From: Candidatus Woesearchaeota archaeon
GTDB lineage: Archaea > Nanobdellota > Nanobdellia > Woesearchaeales > GW2011-AR4
DNA length: 43,505 nucleotides
Assembly (NCBI GenBank): GCA_016177615.1
Contig: JACOUX010000020.1
Span: forward strand, 1 to 43,505
Direction of reading: 5' to 3'
In this document: one piece after another, positions 30,716 through 38,473 of the stretch
Layout of the letters: the number at the start of each line of letters is the position of its first letter
How positions within the stretch are numbered: position 1 is the first letter of the stretch
The notes under the pieces: generated by a model
What the model was told of the DNA's origin: nothing
Databases searched by the model: none
The model's input: only the letters and a program-made list of their open reading frames with translations
Position numbers and translations under genes: made by a program

Positions 30716-32614
30716 ATGGCAAAGGAAAAAATAATAGGAATTGACCTTGGAACATCAAACAGCGCAGCTTCTGCTCTGCAGGCAGGAAAGCCGATAATAA
30801 TCCCAAGCGCTGAAGGAACAACTGCTTACGGAAAGGCATTTCCAAGCGTTGTTGCATTCACAAAAGACGGACAAGTGCTTGTCGGAGAGCCGGCAAGAAG
30901 GCAGGCTGTTTCTAATCCGGAAAAGACTATAATGGCCGCAAAGAGGAAGATGGGCACCACTCATAAATATCATATTGATGGAAAAGAATACACGCCCCAG
31001 CAGATTTCAGCGTTCATTCTGCAGAAGATAAAGAAAGACGCAGAGGAATTTCTTGGAGAAAAAATCAGCAAAGCGGTAATCACAGTTCCTGCTTACTTTG
31101 ATGACAACCAGAGGCAGGCAACAAAGGATGCAGGGGAGATTGCAGGGCTGGAAGTTGTGAGGATAGTCAACGAGCCAACTGCAGCATCAATGGCTTACGG
31201 AATAGACAAGCAGGACAAAGACCTCAAGATTCTCGTTTTTGACTTGGGAGGCGGAACCTTGGATGTGACAATAATGGAATTTGGAGGCGGAGTTTTCCAA
31301 GTTCTATCAACATCAGGAGATACCCAATTAGGCGGAACTGACATGGACCAGTCATTGATTGACTATCTGGTTTCTGAATTCAAAAAGAAGGAAGGGATTG
31401 ACTTGTCAAAGGACAGCACCGCAATGCAAAGGCTAAGGGAGGGTGCAGAAAAAGCCAAGATAGAGCTGTCAACAGTGTTTGAGACAGACATCAATCTGCC
31501 TTTTATAACGGCAACAAATGAAGGCCCAAAGCACCTGACGATGAAATTCACAAGGGCAAAGCTTGAGCAGCTTATCGAGCCAATCATAAAGAGGTGCAGG
31601 CATCCTATGGAGCAAGCCATTAAGGATGCAAAGCTTTCAGTAAGTCAGATAAATAAAATCATTCTAGTCGGCGGTCCTACAAGAATGCCTATCGTCAGAA
31701 AGTTTGTTGAAGATTTTATAGGCAAGCAGGCAGAAAGAGGAGTTGACCCAATGGAATGTGTTGCAATGGGCGCGGCAGTCCAGGCAGGAGTGCTTGCAGG
31801 AGAGGTAAAAGATATTCTACTGCTGGATGTGACTCCATTAAGCCTTGGAATTGAGACCCTTGGCGGAGTTTTCACAAAATTGATTGAAAGAAACACAACA
31901 GTTCCGACTAAAAAACAGCAGGTTTTTAGCACAGCAGCTGATAATCAGACTGCTGTTACAATAAGGGTTGGCCAGGGAGAAAGACCGATGTTCGCTGACA
32001 ACAAGATACTTGGGCAGTTTGACTTGGTTGGAATACCTCCAGCTCCAAGAGGCGTTCCTCAGATTGAAGTCACATTTGACATTGATGCAAACGGAATACT
32101 TCATGTCAATGCAAAAGACCTTGGGACAGGAAAAGAGCAGAGCATAAGGATAACAGCCTCCCAGAAATTAAGCGAGGACGAGATTGAAAGGATGAAAAAG
32201 GCAGCAGAAGAGTTTGCTGAAGTTGACAAGAAGAAAAAGGAAGAGATTGAAACGATAAACCAGGCAGACAACCTTGTCTATACGACTGAAAAGCTGTTTA
32301 AGGATCTTGAGGGAAAAGTTCCAGAAAAAGAAATCGGCGACATTAAAGGAAAAATAATTGAGCTGAAGGAGCTGCTCAAGCCAGCAGAAAAGGACGCTGC
32401 TGCAATCAAGAAAAAGGTTGATGAAATCAGCGAGATGGTGCAGAAGATGTCAACGGAGCTCTACCAGAAGGCAGGAGCACAATACAAACAAGAGCATCCT
32501 CAAGGAAGCGGGGAACAACATGAAGGACATTCAGAAAGCCCCCATCCGAAAGATGATAATGTAGTCGATGCCGACTATGAAGTAAAGGATGAGAAAAAGG
32601 GGAAGAAGAAATAA
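30716..32614 (+). CDS. dnaK: Molecular chaperone DnaK (Hsp70)
   Basis: The 632-residue ATP-driven chaperone shows GIDLGTSNS near the start, the [26 protein letters not shown] motif, [13 protein letters not shown], the linker [17 protein letters not shown] and the substrate-binding domain. The C-terminal tail [11 protein letters not shown] resembles the bacterial tail. The nucleotide domain lacks the extra loop typical of proteobacterial DnaK, as usual for archaeal and Gram-positive forms. With GrpE, DnaJ and Hsp20 it forms the local protein-quality-control set. Confidence 0.97.
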   Translation: MAKEKIIGIDLGTSNSAASALQAGKPIIIPSAEGTTAYGKAFPSVVAFTKDGQVLVGEPARRQAVSNPEKTIMAAKRKMGTTHKYHIDGKEYTPQQISAFILQKIKKDAEEFLGEKISKAVITVPAYFDDNQRQATKDAGEIAGLEVVRIVNEPTAASMAYGIDKQDKDLKILVFDLGGGTLDVTIMEFGGGVFQVLSTSGDTQLGGTDMDQSLIDYLVSEFKKKEGIDLSKDSTAMQRLREGAEKAKIELSTVFETDINLPFITATNEGPKHLTMKFTRAKLEQLIEPIIKRCRHPMEQAIKDAKLSVSQINKIILVGGPTRMPIVRKFVEDFIGKQAERGVDPMECVAMGAAVQAGVLAGEVKDILLLDVTPLSLGIETLGGVFTKLIERNTTVPTKKQQVFSTAADNQTAVTIRVGQGERPMFADNKILGQFDLVGIPPAPRGVPQIEVTFDIDANGILHVNAKDLGTGKEQSIRITASQKLSEDEIERMKKAAEEFAEVDKKKKEEIETINQADNLVYTTEKLFKDLEGKVPEKEIGDIKGKIIELKELLKPAEKDAAAIKKKVDEISEMVQKMSTELYQKAGAQYKQEHPQGSGEQHEGHSESPHPKDDNVVDADYEVKDEKKGKKK

Positions 32615-32630
32615 AAAATAAACTAATAAA

Positions 32631-33125
32631 ATGATAATCCCTACCAAGGAGGAATGCCTTAAGATTTTGAAGGAAAACAACGTCCCTGACAATATAGTCG
32701 CCCACGTCAAGGCTGTATGCGATTTCTCTGTTAAGGTTGTTGATTTGGTGGCGAAGAGAGGGATAAGCGCCAACAGGGACTTGGTTGTGGCAGGAGCATT
32801 GCTGCATGACATCAAAAAGCTTGCTCCGGGGGACCATGTGATTGAAGGCTCTGAATTGGTGAGGTCTTTAGGGTACCCAGAGGTTGCATCTTTGGTGAAA
32901 AGGCACGGCCTTTACCATCTTGATAAAGACGAATTTGTGCCAAAAACATGGGAAGAGAAAATAGTCTTTTATGCTGACAAAAGGATAAGGCACGACAAGG
33001 CTGTTTCTGTTGATGAAAGATTCGAATATATAAAGCAAAGATATAAAAAAGATGATGTTGAAAAGGAGCTGAAATTTACGAAAGAGATTGAGAAAGAGCT
33101 GTTGGGAGATGAAAAAATAAGTTAA
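32631..33125 (+). CDS. HD-domain phosphohydrolase
   Basis: The 164 residues contain His in HVKAVCDF, the HD pair in GALLHDIKKLAPGDH, and later His residues (KRHGLYHLD) with YADKRIRHD, together the HD superfamily metal site. Such proteins hydrolyse nucleotides, (p)ppGpp or cyclic nucleotides; the substrate is unknown. The gene begins 16 bases after dnaK, implying co-transcription with the chaperone. Confidence 0.85.
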   Translation: MIIPTKEECLKILKENNVPDNIVAHVKAVCDFSVKVVDLVAKRGISANRDLVVAGALLHDIKKLAPGDHVIEGSELVRSLGYPEVASLVKRHGLYHLDKDEFVPKTWEEKIVFYADKRIRHDKAVSVDERFEYIKQRYKKDDVEKELKFTKEIEKELLGDEKIS

Positions 33126-33301
33126 ACTTTATATTTTCCTTGAACATTAACGATAAACATTAAAAAATAAATCAATAAAAATTGGTATAATTGCAATTAT
33201 TAATTAAAAATAAAATTATTATTTAATACGCTGAGAAAGATTCTGCATAATAACCAAATAAACCGCGCTTGGTTTAAATAAAACATTAACAAAAATCAAT
33301 A

Positions 33302-33841
33302 TTGAAAAAGAGCGAAAACTTGATAACCAAAAACACACCATTAAAAGAGGTATTGAATTTAGCTGCCCCGTGCAGGTGCGAGTCCTGCAACCATGGATGC
33401 AGGATTGGAAGCGGAAAGCTTGCAGCTGGCGATTTAAAGAATATCGCGAAATTTTTGAAAATTACAGAAGAGGGGCTGAAGCAAAGGTACATGGAGGAGA
33501 TTGAACTGTTTAATAAAAAGCTGCTGAAGCCCAGGCTGTTAAGAAAAAGCGGCAGGAATTACGGGCAATGTGTTTTTTATGACGAAAAGCAGGGATGCAC
33601 AATCCACGAGGTGAAGCCGCTGGAATGCAAAACCTCAATACAATGCAAGGATTATGGAGAAGAGCTAAGCGTCTGGTTTATGGTTAACTTTATAATTGAT
33701 GCAAATGACCCTGAAAGCGTAAGGCAGTACGCGCAATATTTGAAAACAGGAGGAAAAGTGATTACGGGAGCTGAACTTGAAAATATTGTTCCAAATAATG
33801 AACGGTTAAGGAAAATATTAGAATATGAAATATTAAAATGA
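33302..33841 (+). CDS. YkgJ-family cysteine-cluster (Fe-S/zinc) protein
   Basis: The 179-residue protein has an N-terminal cluster CRCESCNHGCRIG (Cys24, 26, 29, 33) and a second group, CVFYDEKQGCTIHEVKPLECKTSIQC, the pattern of YkgJ/CxxCxxxCC-family proteins thought to bind an Fe-S cluster or zinc. Function is not established. The start is TTG 33302; a TATA-like GGTTTAAATAAA at about 33270-33281 about 25 bases upstream fits a leaderless transcript. It overlaps the next gene by ATGA. Confidence 0.8.
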   Translation: MKKSENLITKNTPLKEVLNLAAPCRCESCNHGCRIGSGKLAAGDLKNIAKFLKITEEGLKQRYMEEIELFNKKLLKPRLLRKSGRNYGQCVFYDEKQGCTIHEVKPLECKTSIQCKDYGEELSVWFMVNFIIDANDPESVRQYAQYLKTGGKVITGAELENIVPNNERLRKILEYEILK

Positions 33842-34197
33842 AAACGAAAGACATTTTTTCGAATGAATGTCGTAATCCACTCATATGGGGCTTAATTGCA
33901 GTAGTAGTGATTGCCGGATTCTTTCCTCTTGAAGTCAAGCAGATAGTATACACCTTGTTCTTTTTTGTTTTTGGAAGCATATGCTTATACAACTTTCACA
34001 GATGCGGTAGAATCCATTGTCAAATAACTGGCCATGGATTTCTAGCTGTTGGTATATTGTCATTGCTTAAGATTCTGAATTTAATTGGTATAAGCTGGAA
34101 TTTTCTTTTTGGATTGTTTCTATTGGCGATAGTAATAGGGTATGGTTATGAGTTCCTACAAAAAAGAAAAACTGGAGGTTGCTATTGTGGAAAATAA
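33838..34197 (+). CDS. Small three-span membrane protein with Cys motifs
   Basis: The 119 residues show three hydrophobic segments (about 15-30, 36-52, 68-105, the last probably two spans). Between them lies NFHRCGRIHCQITGHGFL, a CGRxHCxxTG motif that occurs in small uncharacterised membrane proteins, and the tail ends GGCYCGK. Cysteines could bind a metal. It overlaps the YkgJ-like gene by four bases, so a joint metal-related role is plausible but unproven. Confidence 0.65.
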   Translation: MKTKDIFSNECRNPLIWGLIAVVVIAGFFPLEVKQIVYTLFFFVFGSICLYNFHRCGRIHCQITGHGFLAVGILSLLKILNLIGISWNFLFGLFLLAIVIGYGYEFLQKRKTGGCYCGK

Positions 34198-34266
34198 AAA
34201 AATTTCATCTCGTGACATGTGAGTGAGCGAAGCGAACTCGCTCACGAGTCACTGAAATTTTTTTCA
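34196..34266. repeat. Large imperfect hairpin upstream of dnaJ
   Basis: Nested inverted repeats can be drawn: A-rich AATTTCA with TGAAATTT at the base, GTGAC (34212-34216) with GTCAC (34248-34252), and GTGAGTGAG (34219-34227) with CTCGCTCAC (34237-34245), leaving a nine-base loop. The loop side carries GTGAGCGAAGCGAAC (34223-34237), found again at 37300-37314. It lies between the membrane-protein stop and dnaJ, in the expected promoter zone. Confidence 0.7.
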
Positions 34267-34289
34267 AAGTCGCTAAAGAAGTAACTAAC

Positions 34290-35402
34290 ATGGTCAAAGA
34301 CAAAGACTATTACAAAATCTTGGGAGTAGGCAAGAACGCATCCAAGGAGGAAATCAAGTCAGCCTACAAGAAGCTGGCAAAGCAGTATCATCCTGACCTA
34401 AATAAATCTCCAGACGCTGCTGAAAAATTCAAGGAGATAAACGAGGCAGCAGCTGTGCTTGGAGATGATAGCAAAAGGTCGCAGTATGACCAGTTTGGAG
34501 CAGCAGGCCCGCAGTTCCAAGGCGGCGGATTTTCAGGATTTGATTTTTCGGATTTCATGTCTGAGTCAGGCGGCTTTGGATTTGACTTCGACAGCATATT
34601 TGAGAATTTTTTTGGCGGAGGCGGAAGAGGTAGTGGAAGGGCAAGAAGGAGGCAAAGAGGCTCTGACTTAAGATATGACATGGAAATTGAGCTGGAGGAT
34701 GCTGCTTTTGGCGCAACAAAAACAATCAGTATCCCAAGAATGGAAGAATGCGAAAAGTGCCAAGGCACAGGGGCTGAAAGCAAGTCTGACGTTGTAACTT
34801 GTGACGAATGCGGCGGAAGGGGCGTTAGCACCAGAACCCAGAGAACCCCGTTTGGCATGTTCCAGACTACAACAACGTGCAGGAAATGCAGAGGGCAAGG
34901 CAAATACATAAAGAATGAGTGCCCAGAATGCGATGGAAGGGGCGCTGTACAAAGGACAAGAAAGATTGAGGTCAAGATTCCTGCTGGCGCTGTTGACGGC
35001 ACAAATCTTAGGATACAGGGCGGAGGAGAAGCAGGGGAAAGAGAGACATCATCCGGCGATTTGTACATTGTCATTCACGTCAAGCCTCATGAAATATTTG
35101 AAAGGCATGGGAATGATATTTATATTAAAGCACATGTTCCTTTTGCTGCAGCTGCTTTAGGCGGAGAAATTGAAGTTCCTACTTTAAAGGGCAAGGCTTC
35201 TTTGAAAATTCCGGAAGGCACCCAAAGCAATACAGTATTCAGGATGAGGCATCAGGGGATACCGGATTTGCACAGCCATCATGTTGGGGACGAGAATGTT
35301 GAAGTCATTATTTCTGTTCCTGAAAAACTTACCAAGAAGCAGAAGAAACTGCTGGAAGACTTTGAGAAGGAAAATAAGGAGAAGAAAGGAATGTTTTGGT
35401 GA
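34290..35402 (+). CDS. dnaJ: Chaperone DnaJ (Hsp40)
   Basis: The 370-residue co-chaperone has a J domain with HPD at 34-36, a Gly/Phe-rich segment ([21 protein letters not shown]), four zinc-finger motifs ([32 protein letters not shown]) and the C-terminal peptide-binding domain. It stimulates the DnaK ATPase. It is separated from dnaK by four genes and has its own spacer with a large hairpin, so it is probably separately regulated. Confidence 0.96.
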   Translation: MVKDKDYYKILGVGKNASKEEIKSAYKKLAKQYHPDLNKSPDAAEKFKEINEAAAVLGDDSKRSQYDQFGAAGPQFQGGGFSGFDFSDFMSESGGFGFDFDSIFENFFGGGGRGSGRARRRQRGSDLRYDMEIELEDAAFGATKTISIPRMEECEKCQGTGAESKSDVVTCDECGGRGVSTRTQRTPFGMFQTTTTCRKCRGQGKYIKNECPECDGRGAVQRTRKIEVKIPAGAVDGTNLRIQGGGEAGERETSSGDLYIVIHVKPHEIFERHGNDIYIKAHVPFAAAALGGEIEVPTLKGKASLKIPEGTQSNTVFRMRHQGIPDLHSHHVGDENVEVIISVPEKLTKKQKKLLEDFEKENKEKKGMFW

Positions 35403-35418
35403 TAAGAATAAGTTCTTG

Positions 35419-35922
35419 TTATAATCTAGAATAAATTTTCCCTAGCCTATCCAAGCCTTTGGCTTTTTTAAGATGGCCTGATACTTCTTTTGGCACCAAC
35501 CTCTCCCATTTCTCTCCTTTTACCATCATTTCCCTTATTCTTGTGCTGCTTACGCCCCTGATTAATCTGATTTTTTTGACTTTTATCTTATGTTTCCCAA
35601 AGCACCTGATAGTATAAGGGTTGCCGGAATAAGCAATGCCAAAAGAAGGAAGCCGTTTCCTTAGGTCTGCAATCCACTTATTGTCATCATAAAAGTCAGG
35701 ACTCGGATAAATTTTGAAATTGCTGATTTTGTTTTTCAAAAGGGCTTTTTTTATCATCTCTCTTCTTTCAGCATAGCTAAAAGGATTTTCAGGCGTGTTT
35801 TTTTCATTAGAGCTTCCTATTGCAATTATTATTTCATCATATTCTTTTAGAATGTTCTTTATATCAATCAAATGCGCATTGTGGAACGGCTGGAACCTGC
35901 CGATGAAAAGGGCGCGTGACAT
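35419..35922 (-). CDS. nadM: Nicotinamide/nicotinate-nucleotide adenylyltransferase (NadM-type)
   Basis: It joins ATP and NMN (or NaMN) to make NAD (or deamido-NAD). The 167-residue protein has GRFQPFHNAH (the archaeal GRFQPFHxGH with Gly replaced by Ala) and the C-terminal GVSSTRIREMM (ISSTxIR). I start at ATG 35922; the frame extends to 36072 but a TATA-like TTTATAAA near 35945-35955 points to a leaderless start here and the extra residues are unlike the family. It fits the nearby NadE pair as an NAD-synthesis cluster. Confidence 0.92.
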   Translation of the reverse strand: MSRALFIGRFQPFHNAHLIDIKNILKEYDEIIIAIGSSNEKNTPENPFSYAERREMIKKALLKNKISNFKIYPSPDFYDDNKWIADLRKRLPSFGIAYSGNPYTIRCFGKHKIKVKKIRLIRGVSSTRIREMMVKGEKWERLVPKEVSGHLKKAKGLDRLGKIYSRL

Positions 35923-35955
35923 AAAGAAATAAGAAAGATTGCGGTTTATAAAGTT

Positions 35956-36363
35956 TTGGTGAAATTTTTGACAATTGCTATTATTCTGATTGGAATAATT
36001 TTGGCACAAGGATTTATTAATAAGGGTATAAAAATATTTATCGTGGCAAAAGTTCAAAACGTTTCCAGTCATTCAGATTTAGGAGTAGTGGCGTCTACAA
36101 TATTAAAATCTGAAAACATCCCGCAGGCTGTTTTGCAAGCATTGAAATCTGATGGGCAAAATATGGCCATAGAGCCGCCTGTACTCTGGCTCGCATTATA
36201 CAGGGCCGGAGCATCTTCGGTTAAAGAGCCCCCAAGTTCGCCTCTATCCTTTGCGTGCCATGATAAAAGTGTAGCTCTGGATGGAAAAACACAACTTGCA
36301 TTAGACACCATCAACGCATACTTGGAAAATCAGAGTTTGGGTCAAGAGCCATACTACAAATAA
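35956..36363 (+). CDS. Small protein with N-terminal signal/anchor, unknown
   Basis: The 135-residue frame starts at TTG 35956 (GTG 35959 alternative) with a hydrophobic helix (FLTIAIILIGIILAQGFI) and a polar remainder containing a PPVLWLALYRAGA segment and a single Cys. It is probably anchored or secreted. No family recognised. It diverges from the adenylyltransferase. Confidence 0.5.
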   Translation: MVKFLTIAIILIGIILAQGFINKGIKIFIVAKVQNVSSHSDLGVVASTILKSENIPQAVLQALKSDGQNMAIEPPVLWLALYRAGASSVKEPPSSPLSFACHDKSVALDGKTQLALDTINAYLENQSLGQEPYYK

Positions 36364-36382
36364 AATTACCATTAATAATTCT

Positions 36383-37213
36383 TTACCCCCTAAACCCATT
36401 CGTCACAGGCATTCTCCACTCCATCCCGTGAAAAGACCTTTCAGAAACTCTAAGGATCATTGCAGCCCTTCTCTTGTGCTCGTTTAGCCTGATTCTTTCA
36501 GCGACACTATGGACTATTTTTCTATTAAACCCAATTTTTATAATGCCATCTATTGATTTGTTTTCTTCAATGTACATCTTCAATATCTTGTCCAAAATTT
36601 TATATTGCGCGCCCAATTCTTTTTCAGCAGTCTGGCCCGCTATCAATTCAGCGCTTGGCTTCTTTCTTAAAATATTGCCTGGAACGCCTAAATATTTTCC
36701 CAGCCCAATCACCTCGCTTTTCCATAAGTCGCCAAGCACTAAAATGTCAGATGCGTTGTCCCCGTATTTTGTCGTGTAGCCGAGCGCAATCTCGGACTTG
36801 TCTGAAGTGCCTATCACCAATGCATTGCTTGAATTTACAAAATAATAAAGAATCATCATTCTGGCCCTGGCTTTTGCGTTGGCAATGGCGAAAATATCTT
36901 TTTTTAATTTTAATTTTTTGTTTATTTTTTCAAATGAAGCCAGAAAATCATTTATTTCAATTATTTCATATTCTATTTTTAATTTTCTTGCCAAATCTTC
37001 GGCATCCCGGGTGCTTTCTTTTGAAGTAACTTCCAAGTCCGGCATTAAAATTGCCATGACGTTTTTGCCACCCAGGGCTTTTGCAGCCAGAGCGCATGCT
37101 ACCGAGCTGTCTATCCCGCCGCTTAGACCTATGACTGCCTTCTGGAAATTATTTTTCCTGAAATAGTCTCCGATGCCAAATACTAATGCTCTGCAGATCT
37201 CCTTTGTGTTCAT
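36383..37213 (-). CDS. nadE: NAD+ synthetase catalytic domain protein
   Basis: It amidates deamido-NAD to NAD with ATP. The 276-residue protein has the pyrophosphatase P-loop SGGIDSS (31-37), the ALVIGTSDKSEIALGYTTKYGD motif, and GDLWKSEVIGLGKYLGVP. Its size is that of the ammonia-dependent type, but the gene upstream encodes a matching glutaminase domain, so the two may act as a glutamine-dependent pair. It starts at ATG 37213. Confidence 0.94.
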   Translation of the reverse strand: MNTKEICRALVFGIGDYFRKNNFQKAVIGLSGGIDSSVACALAAKALGGKNVMAILMPDLEVTSKESTRDAEDLARKLKIEYEIIEINDFLASFEKINKKLKLKKDIFAIANAKARARMMILYYFVNSSNALVIGTSDKSEIALGYTTKYGDNASDILVLGDLWKSEVIGLGKYLGVPGNILRKKPSAELIAGQTAEKELGAQYKILDKILKMYIEENKSIDGIIKIGFNRKIVHSVAERIRLNEHKRRAAMILRVSERSFHGMEWRMPVTNGFRG

Positions 37214-37299
37214 TTTTATTGAATTTGTTTAATCTAATTATTGAATAAATAGGCGAGCCCGAGCGTGTGTGCCAACAGCGAGGGCGAGCACAATATTTT

Positions 37300-37314
37300 G
37301 TGAGCGAAGCGAAC
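37300..37314. repeat. Second copy of the GTGAGCGAAGCGAAC repeat
   Basis: Exact 15-base match to 34223-34237. It lies in the 121-base spacer between the glutaminase and synthetase genes, next to the small hairpin CACAA-TATT-TTGTG (37290-37303). A dispersed repeat of unknown origin; other copies outside the window are likely. Confidence 0.6.
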
Positions 37315-37334
37315 AGGTTTAATTAATTTTATTT

Positions 37335-38042
37335 TTATTGGGTTTCAACAATCAAACTATTCTCCTCAAAATCCTTTGCTTTCCTTACAATTCTTCCATT
37401 ATTGAAAAACATGCTGTGCCCATAATAAACAATCCCGTCCTGCCCCCCGGCCTGATTGACATAAGCTATTGGAATCCTGTTTTCTTCCCACCTTTCTTTT
37501 AGTATTTTTTCAATTTTTTTTATTTTGCCTTCTCCGTAAGGCGATGCTGAAATATTTATTATCAGCTCTGCGCCATTGTCCTTTTGCTTTTTTGTTGTTT
37601 CAGGAAACCAGATGTCCTCGCAGATGCTAAGGCCGATTTTCTTCCCGTTAAATTCGAATATTGTCGCTTCACTGCCTTCCATGAACCATCTTTTCTCGTC
37701 AAAGATTGAATAATTGGGAAGGCAGATTTTATGGTGGATCCTGAGAATCTGCGTGTCTTGCATAACTGCGGCGCTGTTGTACAGCTGATTATTCCTCTTG
37801 TCAATGAATCCGATAATTGCTGCCTTGTTTTTAGTGCTTTGCACTATCCTTTCAAATGCCTTTAGATTCTCTTCAACAAAATTTGGGTTTAGGAGCAAAT
37901 CCTGCGGGCTGTATCCTGTGATTGAAAGCTCAGGAAAAACAATTAAATCTGCTTTTGTGCTTTTGATTATTGAGATGATTTTTTTAGTGTTCCCCTTAAT
38001 ATCTCCGACTGTCGGGTTTAATTGGCATAGGGCAATTCTCAT
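37335..38042 (-). CDS. Stand-alone glutaminase (nitrilase-fold) subunit of NAD synthetase
   Basis: The 235-residue carbon-nitrogen hydrolase has the Glu-Lys-Cys triad Glu38 (VFPELSITGYSPQDLL), Lys105 (HHKICLPNYSIFDE) and Cys141 (SICEDIWFP). The wording of these motifs, plus NISASPYGEGK and YVNQAGGQDGIVYYG, matches the N-terminal glutaminase domain of bacterial glutamine-dependent NadE rather than other nitrilases. It would supply ammonia to the NadE protein encoded next. In most organisms the two are one polypeptide of about 550 residues or more. Confidence 0.85.
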   Translation of the reverse strand: MRIALCQLNPTVGDIKGNTKKIISIIKSTKADLIVFPELSITGYSPQDLLLNPNFVEENLKAFERIVQSTKNKAAIIGFIDKRNNQLYNSAAVMQDTQILRIHHKICLPNYSIFDEKRWFMEGSEATIFEFNGKKIGLSICEDIWFPETTKKQKDNGAELIINISASPYGEGKIKKIEKILKERWEENRIPIAYVNQAGGQDGIVYYGHSMFFNNGRIVRKAKDFEENSLIVETQ

Positions 38043-38085
38043 ATTAAGAATGAAAGATTACGGTTATAAAAAGGTTTGTGGAGAA

Positions 38086-38421
38086 CTATCCAACCAGAAC
38101 TTCCAAGGGCAAATCCTGATCAATGTTGCCTGAGTCGTCTCTCTCATATCTCCAGATATGCTGTCTTGGGAAATTTTGAGGCTCAAGAGGTATGTCTTTT
38201 TTTGGCCTGCCAAGGATATCCCCGTCTTTTAAAACCAAAGCGTTTGTTAGACAATACCTACCATCCCTATATTTCAATGTTCCCCTTAAGATGAGCCCCG
38301 ATATAGTCTTCCAACCGGATGTTTCTTCTGACTCGCTTTTTCTTTGCATGCAACGGGCTTCAACAATAGTTCCGATTGAATATCCCAGACTGTAATAATT
38401 GAAAAAATATATTTTTGGCAT
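38086..38421 (-). CDS. Unknown small protein
   Basis: The 111-residue product from ATG 38421 (TTG 38430 also possible) starts PKIYFFNYYSLGYSIGTIVEARC and contains GLILRGTLKYRDGRYCLTNALVLKDGD, a beta-rich pattern. No membrane span. I do not recognise it. It could precede the glutaminase gene in one transcript (43-base gap). Confidence 0.55.
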   Translation of the reverse strand: MPKIYFFNYYSLGYSIGTIVEARCMQRKSESEETSGWKTISGLILRGTLKYRDGRYCLTNALVLKDGDILGRPKKDIPLEPQNFPRQHIWRYERDDSGNIDQDLPLEVLVG

Positions 38422-38473
38422 TTTATTCAACTCTGTTTAATTTAGCGGTTAATATTAAGAATTTTTACAAAAA

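Noticed and set aside
34196-34266. Intrinsic terminator
   Set aside because: The hairpin is followed by a T-run, but archaeal termination usually relies on U-tracts alone, and the repeat shared with 37300-37314 points to a repeat element instead.
34388-35074. A 228-codon minus-strand frame opposite dnaJ
   Set aside because: It is a shadow of the Gly/Cys-rich dnaJ coding sequence; its Pro/Ser-rich product is the complement of Gly codons.
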